Below are positions 57,929-64,000 of a stretch of DNA of 64,000 bases, piece after piece. This DNA comes from Cyanobium sp. N.Huapi 1H5 (GTDB lineage Bacteria; Cyanobacteriota; Cyanobacteriia; PCC-6307; Cyanobiaceae). Position numbers and translations under genes: made by a program. The notes below the pieces were generated by a model, which searched no databases, was not told the DNA's origin, and was given only the letters and a program-made list of their open reading frames with translations. The stretch covers positions 180,047-244,046 of the forward strand of contig NZ_JAGQBH010000006.1 in the NCBI RefSeq assembly GCF_024345535.1, given 5' to 3'. Position 1 is the first letter of the stretch; each line of letters opens with the position of its first letter.

Positions 57929-58735
57929 TCAGGCCGGCGAGGCGTCTTCGGGGGGCGAGGGCTTCTGGGAGGGGTGCCGGTGGTGGTAAGGCACAAAGCC
58001 GAGGCCGTAGATCTGCTCGAGCCGGGAGGGGCTGAGGGCGTGGTCGGGGGTGCCGTGGCAGCGCAGGCTGCGGTTGAGGCAGAGCACGCCGTCGCAGGTG
58101 CGGCGCACCATCTCCAGATCGTGGGAGACCTGCAGGATCGTCCAGCCCTCGCTGCGGCGCAGCTGGTAGAGGAGGGTGTGGAACTGCTCGGCGGCGCGGG
58201 CATCGAGGCCGGCCTGGGCCTCATCGAGCACCAGCAGGCGGCGGGGGCGCACTACGCAGGAGGCCAGCAACACCCGCTTGAGCTGGCCGCCGGAGAGCTC
58301 CGAGAGCAGCCGGTCGGCCAGGTCGGCGCAGAGGGTCTTGCGCAGGGCCTCGCGGACGGCGCTGCGGCGGGCCTCGCGACCCAGCCAGGGCAGGGCCAGG
58401 CCCGGGGGATCCCAGCCGAGGCCGACGAACTCGGCCACCGTGAGCGGGAAGCGGCCGCGGGGGATCAGGGTCTGGGGCAGGTAGGCGAGCCGGGCGCGCA
58501 GCTCGCGGGGCAGCTGGCCCTGGCTGCCGAGGCTGCAGCCCAGGAAGCGCACCTGGCCGGCCTGGCGGGGCAGGATGCCGAGGATGGCCTGCACCAGGGT
58601 GCTCTTGCCGGCCCCGTTGGGGCCCACCAGGGCCGTGTCGGATTCAGCCACCAACTGGAAGCTGACGTCATCGACCGCCGTGACTCCCTCGCGCCGCACG
58701 CTCAGGTGGCTGACTTCGAGAACCATTTCGGCCAT
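57929..58735 (-). CDS. ABC ATPase of the zinc/manganese importer type
   Basis: A 268-residue ATPase with Walker A GPNGAGKST, a Q-loop in AYLPQ, signature LSGGQLKRVLLASCV, Walker B LLVLDEAQAGLD and an H-loop in ILQVSHDLEMV. The AYLPQ motif and short length match the ZnuC/MntA subfamily. A binding protein and membrane subunit are expected but none is seen on either side. Walker B reads DEAQAGLD where most have DEPxxGxD. Confidence 0.88.
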   Translation of the reverse strand: MAEMVLEVSHLSVRREGVTAVDDVSFQLVAESDTALVGPNGAGKSTLVQAILGILPRQAGQVRFLGCSLGSQGQLPRELRARLAYLPQTLIPRGRFPLTVAEFVGLGWDPPGLALPWLGREARRSAVREALRKTLCADLADRLLSELSGGQLKRVLLASCVVRPRRLLVLDEAQAGLDARAAEQFHTLLYQLRRSEGWTILQVSHDLEMVRRTCDGVLCLNRSLRCHGTPDHALSPSRLEQIYGLGFVPYHHRHPSQKPSPPEDASPA

Positions 58736-58815
58736 GGCTGCAGCCTACCCAGAAGCCCCACCACCGGCAGCTGCCGCCGAGAATGGGGGCTCAACACTGC
58801 GGCCCTCCCCCTGCC

Positions 58816-59487
58816 ATGACCTGCCTCGCCGTGACCGGAGCTTCAGGCAAGACGGGCTGGCGGGTGGTGGAAGAGGCCCTGGGCCGGGGCTGGCGGGTGA
58901 AGGCGATCCTGCGGCCCGGTTCGGAGGTGCCGCCAGGCCTGGCCGGTGCGGAGCTGGTGCGGCTGGAGCTCGGGGATAAGGAGGCTCTGGCGGCGGCTCT
59001 GGAAGGCTGCGACGCCCTGGTGATCGCCACCGGAGCAAGGCCGTCGGTGGATCTGGCAGGCCCCTTGAAAGTGGATGCCCTGGCGATGCGGCCCCAGATC
59101 GCTGCCTGCAAGGCGGCCGGAGTGAAGCGGGTGGTGCTGGTGAGCTCGCTGTGCAGCGGCCGCTGGCTGCATCCGCTCAACCTGTTCGGGCTGATCCTGG
59201 TGTGGAAGGGGGTGGGGGAGCGCTGGCTGGCGGCCAGCGGCCTGGATTGGACGGTGGTGCGCCCCGGAGGGCTGAAGGAAACAGAAGAAGGGATCGAGGC
59301 CGAGGGGATCCGCTTCAGCGGGCCAGACCAGCAGGAAAGCGACAGCATTCCGCGGCGGCTGGTGGCGCGGGTGTGCCTGGATGCGGTGGAGAGCCCGGCG
59401 GCGATCGGCCGCATCATCGAGATCACCAGCAGCCCCCAGCAGCCGGCGGTGGGGCTGGGGGAGTGGCTGGCGAGCAGCGCCGCCTGA
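58816..59487 (+). CDS. NAD(P)-binding SDR-type protein
   Basis: A 223-residue atypical short-chain dehydrogenase of the NmrA/HSCARG-like group. The Rossmann loop is AVTGASGKTGWRVVEEAL, followed by LVIATGARPSVDL, KRVVLVSSLCSG and WTVVRPGGLKE. The catalytic Tyr of classical SDRs is not evident. Related cyanobacterial proteins act in photosystem assembly or as redox sensors; which applies is unknown. The ATG at 58816 is preferred to one 33 bp upstream. Confidence 0.85.
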   Translation: MTCLAVTGASGKTGWRVVEEALGRGWRVKAILRPGSEVPPGLAGAELVRLELGDKEALAAALEGCDALVIATGARPSVDLAGPLKVDALAMRPQIAACKAAGVKRVVLVSSLCSGRWLHPLNLFGLILVWKGVGERWLAASGLDWTVVRPGGLKETEEGIEAEGIRFSGPDQQESDSIPRRLVARVCLDAVESPAAIGRIIEITSSPQQPAVGLGEWLASSAA

Positions 59488-59523
59488 CGGCGGCTGTAGG
59501 GTCGCCGCGGCGGTGGCGGCTGG

Positions 59524-60471
59524 ATGCGCAAACCCACTCTCCTGCTGGTGTTGACGGTGCTGATCACGGCCGGAGCCAGCTTTGCGGCGGCCAACCTGCT
59601 GCTGCGCCACGCCACCCCCGCCAGCCCCCGCGTGGCGGCCGCGTTGCCGCCCCTGCCGGGGGGCGTGGCCCTGGGGGATCCGACACCGAAGTTCGTGGGG
59701 GAAACGCGGGTGCTGGCGGCGGAGGCGATCGACGCCACCGCCTGGGCGCCGATGAACCAGGCGCTGGTGCAACTGGCGCGCCGCTTCCTGGACTACCCCT
59801 TCAAGGGGTTCTCCCTTGATGGCGGCCCGAAGGAGCAGCTGGTGCTGGATCTCAGCAACTTCGACTGCTTCCTGTTCGTGGAGCAGCTGCTGGCGCTGAG
59901 CAACAGCCGCAAGGTGGACACCCAGGACGAAGGGGTGGAGCGCTTCACCCAGCACGTGCGGCGGCTGCGCTATGTGGATGGCGAGGTGGATTACTGCCGG
60001 CGGCAGCATTACTTCAGCCGCTGGGCGGAGGCGGCCGAGCGCAACGGCTACCTGGTGAACCTCACCCCGTTCCTGCCGGGGGCCAGCAGCCGAACGGTGG
60101 CGCTCAACTTCATGAGCAACCACATCAAGAGCTACAAGCCGATGCAGCTGGCCCGCAACAAACAGTGCATCACCGAGCTGGAGAAGGATCTGGTGCTGAA
60201 CCAGGCCTACATCCCGCTGGCGGCGCTGCCGGGGGTGCTGCCGTCGCTGCGCAACGGCGACATCTTCGCGCTGGTGACCAAGGTGCCGGGGCTGGATGTG
60301 ACCCACGTGGGCTTCCTGGAGAAGCGCGACGGAGTGGTGGATGCCATCCACGCGGCGGAGGGTGCGGGGGTGATCCGCAGCAAGAACTTTGCGACGTACG
60401 CAGCCCGGGTGCCGGATGTGATCGGGGTGGCGATCTGGCGGCCAAGGCCGAATCAGGGGGTGGGAAGTTGA
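59524..60471 (+). CDS. DUF1460 (NlpC/P60-like) exported protein
   Basis: A 315-residue protein with an N-terminal signal/anchor (LLLVLTVLITAGASFAAANL). The DUF1460 core shows the catalytic-type Cys in LSNFDCFLFVEQLLAL, YCRRQHYFSRWAEA, FMSNHIKSYKPMQLARNKQC, GDIFALVTKVPGLDVTHVGF with the conserved His, and DVIGVAIWRPR. The fold is that of N-acetylmuramoyl-L-alanine amidase-like enzymes in the periplasm. A decayed partial copy lies 2 kb downstream. Confidence 0.88.
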   Translation: MRKPTLLLVLTVLITAGASFAAANLLLRHATPASPRVAAALPPLPGGVALGDPTPKFVGETRVLAAEAIDATAWAPMNQALVQLARRFLDYPFKGFSLDGGPKEQLVLDLSNFDCFLFVEQLLALSNSRKVDTQDEGVERFTQHVRRLRYVDGEVDYCRRQHYFSRWAEAAERNGYLVNLTPFLPGASSRTVALNFMSNHIKSYKPMQLARNKQCITELEKDLVLNQAYIPLAALPGVLPSLRNGDIFALVTKVPGLDVTHVGFLEKRDGVVDAIHAAEGAGVIRSKNFATYAARVPDVIGVAIWRPRPNQGVGS

Positions 60472-61195
60472 ATGCGCCAAGCCAGAGACAAGAACCCATG
60501 GCTGGAGAGGGGTGGTCCAGCGAGACATCAGCCCGGAGTAACAGCCACTCCGAGCTTTCCAGAAGTGCCCAAGCAGGTCTCTGACAGCTGGACCAATTGA
60601 GCCGCGTTCATCGTGGTCAGACGGGACATTCTCCAAGATGTGATGGATTGCAGGGGATCAAGAGCCATCAACCAGGAGCCTCCCATCACGGTTCCCGGTG
60701 AACCACTGGAGCGCCTTCCGTACCTGCGGGACCTCCAGTCGCCCTCGACCCCAGATCATGTCTGGGGTCTGATGCCACCTACATCCCACCGTAAAAGGCC
60801 TTCCCGTAGCTGATGGCCGTTGTCAATCTGTTCTCCCGACATGGGATCAGCTGCCACGGCGGACTTGACTGCCCTTTGAGTCTGACTGCCATCATGGCTT
60901 GGCGCCGTAGCCATTCAGAGCGGAGGTGGTCCTCCGGACGCATGAGGCCATCGTTGCTGAAGTCTTGATGGTTTGTGGCCTTCTCAGGATTCAAGGCGTT
61001 CATCGAATGTCGCATACCCCTTCAACTTCGAAGAGCGGCACCAGGATGCAGAGCACATCTGCAGCCAATGTGCAGCACAGCGACCTCTTTCAATCTGGCA
61101 CCTGCTAGGTCTGAATCGTGGTGATGGGCGAGAACAGGTCGCATGCCGACTCTCATTCACATGGACGTGACACGACATCACATCGGCTCCGCTGC
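60472..61195. other. gene-poor lower-GC region
   Basis: About 720 bases without a convincing gene. GC is visibly lower than in the rest of the window and only short unrelated open frames exist on either strand (for example 60779-61015 minus, 78 codons). A perfect hairpin lies at 60747-60769. I see no transposase motif, tRNA or repeat family, and treat this as decayed or recently acquired sequence. Confidence 0.5.
60747..60769. repeat. perfect 9-bp inverted repeat with 5-nt loop
   Basis: GACCCCAGA and its exact complement TCTGGGGTC flank the pentamer TCATG. It lies 276 bp past the DUF1460 stop. There is no T tract on either side, so it is not a standard terminator; it may be a protein-binding site or the remains of a mobile element end. 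Confidence 0.5.
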
Positions 61196-61904
61196 ATGGA
61201 TTCTGAAGTGAAGCAGTCCCTACGAGTTGCGCTTAACTTGTGCATCACGCGATCCGACAAAAGCCCTTGGAAGGCCATCGTGCTGAGCTGCATGGCCGCC
61301 ACTTTGCTGGTTGCACCGAAAGCTGAAGCCAGGCAGACGTTTCTGTTTAACTTTGACAAGCTTCTCTTTGACGACGATCCCGTCCGCATCGAAGGCGGCA
61401 GATTTCGGATTACGACTGACCGTACAAGGACTACCGTGAATGGGTTTTCTGGCTTTTTCATCAGGAGCCTCACCGGGACAGATGAAGGGAATGAAGTAAC
61501 TGCGTTATTGCCAGCAGGATTTGTGGATCCACTTTTGTCCGGACTACCCACGGACAATCTCTTTAATCCTTCTACTGGCTATCCAGCAACAGAAAATCAG
61601 CTCTCAAGCAATGGCTTTGTCTACGCCGCAGGAGATAGACTCTATCAGCTCTACTTCGGAGAGTATGAGTTTCCTTTGGAGAGTGCGACTCAGTCCTCTT
61701 GAATTCGATTACCGGGGCATCCCATGCATCAAGAGTCCAGATCTGCTTGGATGTACAGAACGAGCAAGAAGGCCAGAGATTATTTCGGTCGAGACCATTC
61801 CCGTTCCAACCCCCGGCCCCCTACCTCTTCTAGGGGTCGGTGCCGCCTACGGGTACAGCCGCCAGATTCGCAAGAGAATCAAGTCACACATGCCACCAGC
61901 CTGA
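61196..61904 (+). pseudogene. frameshifted PEP-CTERM-type exported protein
   Basis: Frame one from ATG 61196 gives a signal peptide (PWKAIVLSCMAATLLVAPKAEA) and an exported domain starting QTFLFNFDKLLFDDDPVRIE, and stops at 61702. The +1 frame overlapping it continues as LSPLEFDYRGIPCIKSP and ends with VPTPGPLPLLGVGAAYGYSR plus a basic tail, which is the cyanobacterial PEP-CTERM-like sorting signal. The switch falls near 61680-61700. The two halves therefore read as one gene broken by a 1-base insertion or 2-base deletion. About 270 bases after it hold nothing recognisable. Confidence 0.75.
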
Positions 61905-62179
61905 AAGGTGTCGATACAATCGGACCCTTCGTGCAGTCTGCAATGCGGCTTAGCGACGAAGCTGCTGTGCCGCCACTCAAGTCACATGGATGCGGTCATG
62001 TCGTGTAACTTCATGGCATCTCATGCCAATCAAGGCGGGATTGTCTAGATAATGAGAAAGGAGAAGTCTTCAGATATCAAAGAGGCATGATGCTTGCTCC
62101 AAAAAACTCGCACATGTTGTTCCTTATCCATCAGGTTGATGGGTGCCTTTCAAGGTGATTGACGTCTGGCACGCCGGTA

Positions 62180-62560
62180 ACACTGGCGCGCCGCAACCTG
62201 GACGTGCCCATCAAGGAGTTGTCCCTTGATGGTGGCCCGAAGGAGCAGCTGGTAAAGGATCTGACCCAGTTTGATTGCTTCCTGACTATGGAGCAGGTGC
62301 TGGGCCGAGACGGCCGAGCGCAACACCTATGTGGTGAACCCCACCCCGTTCCTGCCGGGGGCCAGCAGCCGGACGGTGGCGCTCAACTTCATGAGCAACC
62401 ACATCAAGAGCTACAAGCCGATAAAGCTGGCCCGCAACAGACAGTGCATCACGGCGGTGGTGGCGAGGGTGCCGGGTCTGGATGTAACCCACGAGTGCAT
62501 CCTGAAGAAGCGCGACGGTGTGTCGGATGTGATCGGCGTGGAGATTTTCGGCCAGGGCGT
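62180..62560 (+). pseudogene. decayed partial copy of the DUF1460 gene
   Basis: This stretch aligns in order with the intact gene at 59524-60471. 62180-62300 matches about 59770-59897, 62300-62455 matches about 60025-60175, and 62455-62560 matches about 60280-60335 and 60415-60445. Three internal deletions of roughly 130, 105 and 80 bp remove the rest. In the 112-base block ending AACAGACAGTGCATCAC only about five positions differ, so the duplication is recent. The signal peptide region is absent and frames are broken. Confidence 0.85.
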
Positions 62561-62585
62561 AATCACGGGGATGCGGAGGAGAGCG

Positions 62586-64000
62586 CTAAAAAGGGGGAAT
62601 GAGAGCAAGGACCTCCGCATCGCCAAAGGTGACACCATTGGAGAAGCGGAACGTCTCTATCCCATAGTCCTTGGAGACGAAGTAATTCGAAACCACCAAC
62701 TGATCTCTTGTGGAAAACCTCATTTCAAGGTTAACCCCTTGCCTTCGAGTTGACAGGAGATCAGTGGATCGCAGATTGGAGAAGGTCACCACATCCTTGT
62801 TAGTCACATTAGGGTCATAGTCCGTGATGGTCTTAATGGAACCACTTCTGACAATCACATAGGTGTCATCCCCCTCGCCACCGACGAGGGAGTCATTCCC
62901 CGTACCGGAGATGAGGCGGTCACGCCCTCTCCCACCATGGAGCGCATCATGACCAGCGCCACCATCAAGGATGTCATCGCCATCTCCCCCATGCAGCGTG
63001 TCATTTCCATTCCCTCCTGTCAGAGCATCGTTCAGGACACCCCCATAAAGAAGATCATGGCCGTCCAACCCATTGATTCGGTTCGCCATGTCATTGAAGC
63101 CACCAAGCGTGTCATTCCCTGCTGTGGCACCACTGACCACGACGCGGTCGCGAAGATGGCCATCCCCCCACACAACACCATTGGAGAACTGGAAGGCCTC
63201 GATCCGATGGACTTCTGAGGCAAAGTAGTGCTCCACCTTCAACTGGCCGCCTCTAGAGTCGCGGAGAATCAGGTGGTTCCCGTGCCGTTCTGTCGATGTG
63301 ATGTCCTGGGAACGTAGGGTCTGATACTGAACCACATCACGGTTGCCACCCTGATAATCCGTATCACTGATCTCCTTGCGCTCGCCTCCCTGAGCAATCA
63401 CATACACATCGTCCCCAGTCCCGCCGTTCAGGCTGTCATTCCCACTGCCGGACACCAGCCAGTCCCGGCCCGCGCCGCCATGCAGCACGTCATTGCCGCT
63501 GCCACCATCGAGATGGTCATCCCCACCGCTGCCGTCCAGGTAGTCATGACCATCGCCGCCCTTCAGCACATCATTGAACCCGCCGCCGAACACCGCATCG
63601 TCTCCCTCCAGGGCATCGATTCGGTTCACCATGTCCCAGAAGCCACCCAGCCTGTCCGCACCAGCCGTCGCACCCCCCACCACCGCGCGGTCCCGCAGCT
63701 CCACATCTCCCCAAAGGCTTCCATCCGCGAACTGGAACTCCTCGATACGGTGCACCTCCGAGGCAAAGTAATGCTCCACCCACAGACGGTCCGTCAGTCC
63801 ATAGTGCAGGTACAGCTGCGAACCATGCCGTTCGACTAACCGCACATCGGATGGCTTCACATTCGTGAACAGCACCACATCACGGTTGCCACCCTGATAA
63901 TCCGTATCACTGATCTCCTTGCGCTCGCCTCCCTGAGCAATCACATACACATCGTCCCCAGTCCCGCCGTTCAGGCTGTCATTCCCACTGCCGGACACCA
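62586..64000 (-). CDS. RTX (haemolysin-type Ca-binding) repeat protein, 3' part
   Basis: The C-terminal 470 codons of a gene whose start lies past the right edge. It consists of about 181-residue modules, each with GGxGxDxLxGGxGDD nonapeptides that form Ca-binding beta rolls, a DVYVIAQGG strand, and a haemolysin-related segment ([32 protein letters not shown]). Such proteins are secreted by type I systems and serve as surface layers, adhesins or motility proteins. The last module diverges and ends [13 protein letters not shown]. No secretion genes are in the window. Confidence 0.9.
   Translation of the reverse strand, partial: VSGSGNDSLNGGTGDDVYVIAQGGERKEISDTDYQGGNRDVVLFTNVKPSDVRLVERHGSQLYLHYGLTDRLWVEHYFASEVHRIEEFQFADGSLWGDVELRDRAVVGGATAGADRLGGFWDMVNRIDALEGDDAVFGGGFNDVLKGGDGHDYLDGSGGDDHLDGGSGNDVLHGGAGRDWLVSGSGNDSLNGGTGDDVYVIAQGGERKEISDTDYQGGNRDVVQYQTLRSQDITSTERHGNHLILRDSRGGQLKVEHYFASEVHRIEAFQFSNGVVWGDGHLRDRVVVSGATAGNDTLGGFNDMANRINGLDGHDLLYGGVLNDALTGGNGNDTLHGGDGDDILDGGAGHDALHGGRGRDRLISGTGNDSLVGGEGDDTYVIVRSGSIKTITDYDPNVTNKDVVTFSNLRSTDLLSTRRQGVNLEMRFSTRDQLVVSNYFVSKDYGIETFRFSNGVTFGDAEVLALIPPF
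63331..63457. repeat. long direct repeat inside the RTX gene, copy 1
   Basis: These 127 bases are identical to 63874-64000 at a distance of 543 bp, exactly 181 codons. They encode the RTX turn and [18 protein letters not shown] segment. Identity at the DNA level, including third positions, shows a recent module duplication or gene conversion. Confidence 0.9.
63874..64000. repeat. long direct repeat inside the RTX gene, copy 2 (cut by window edge)
   Basis: This is the second copy of the 127-base identity with 63331-63457. Its true right end lies outside the window, so the repeat is probably longer and may recur further along the gene. Confidence 0.9.

Noticed and set aside
60779..61015. A 78-codon minus-strand frame in the low-GC region, first considered a transposase remnant
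   Set aside because: No DDE or HTH motif, no terminal inverted repeats and no neighbouring fragments of a transposase.
61670..61702. Programmed ribosomal frameshift joining the two halves of the PEP-CTERM gene
   Set aside because: No clear slippery heptamer or downstream pseudoknot is visible; a simple indel is the more economical explanation until resequenced.
61521..61904. The PEP-CTERM-bearing frame as an independent gene
   Set aside because: Its first 50 codons overlap the exported domain in another frame and lack a signal peptide, so it is better read as the 3' half of the broken gene.

Overview
The window looks like chromosomal DNA of a GC-rich picocyanobacterium of the Cyanobium/Synechococcus type. 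Cyanobacterial markers are ndhL, the DUF3007 gene next to it, a cyAbrB regulator, a fused pyrF-pyrE gene, a c6-like cytochrome, two Nif11-domain proteins, a PEP-CTERM-type protein with the cyanobacterial C-terminal variant, and scattered HIP1-like GGCGATCGCC palindromes (for example 20099, 21748, 27990 and 29331). The only RNA gene seen is an intronless tRNA-Leu(UAA). There is no rRNA, CRISPR array or intact insertion sequence. All calls come from reading the sequence; no database was searched.

1-21 kb holds housekeeping and transport genes: an alpha/beta hydrolase, an ABC exporter overlapping hisG, glyoxalase II, a three-gene partner-switching module (STAS antagonist, RsbW-like kinase, cNMP-binding PP2C phosphatase; 4277-6325), an iron-type ABC ATPase, RidA, a short SepF, an L,D-transpeptidase-like protein, a FAH-family hydrolase, malic enzyme, pyrF-pyrE, an RND pump without partners, a TraB/GumN protein and a P-type ATPase resembling the Na,K-ATPase (IIC) group.

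21-39 kb is the centrepiece, a minus-strand supercluster for fermentative hydrogen metabolism. In transcription order it reads: substrate-binding lipoprotein, hoxF, hoxU, hoxY, hoxH, hoxW, hypA, an outer-membrane beta-barrel gene, hypB, hypF, hypC, nifJ (pyruvate:ferredoxin oxidoreductase), a dihydroorotate-dehydrogenase-like gene, hypD, hypE. Most junctions overlap by 1-8 nt, and nifJ is joined to hypC by an ATGA. This places the enzyme that makes reduced ferredoxin from pyruvate within the maturation operon of the bidirectional NiFe hydrogenase. hoxE is on the same strand but about 5.7 kb upstream of hoxF, separated by an oppositely oriented pair of c-di-GMP-type membrane proteins (39300-43846). 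A third such protein lies just beyond hoxE (44713-46743). A cyAbrB gene, a family known to bind hox promoters in Synechocystis, is at 52.3 kb.

46-60 kb returns to scattered small genes: VOC and DJ-1/PfpI proteins, a Nif11-like peptide, DUF2459, tRNA-Leu, ndhL, DUF3007, trpA, a methyltransferase, YciI, cytochrome c, cyAbrB, a GNAT enzyme, a Nif11-cupin fusion, PsiE, YkvA, a group 2 sigma factor, DUF2214, a zincin, an ABC ATPase of the zinc/manganese type, an NAD(P)-binding protein and a DUF1460 protein.

60.5-64 kb is an accessory patch of lower GC and sparse coding. It holds a PEP-CTERM-type gene broken by a frameshift, a decayed partial copy of the nearby DUF1460 gene, and the 3' end of a large RTX-repeat gene that runs off the right edge and carries a long perfect internal DNA repeat.
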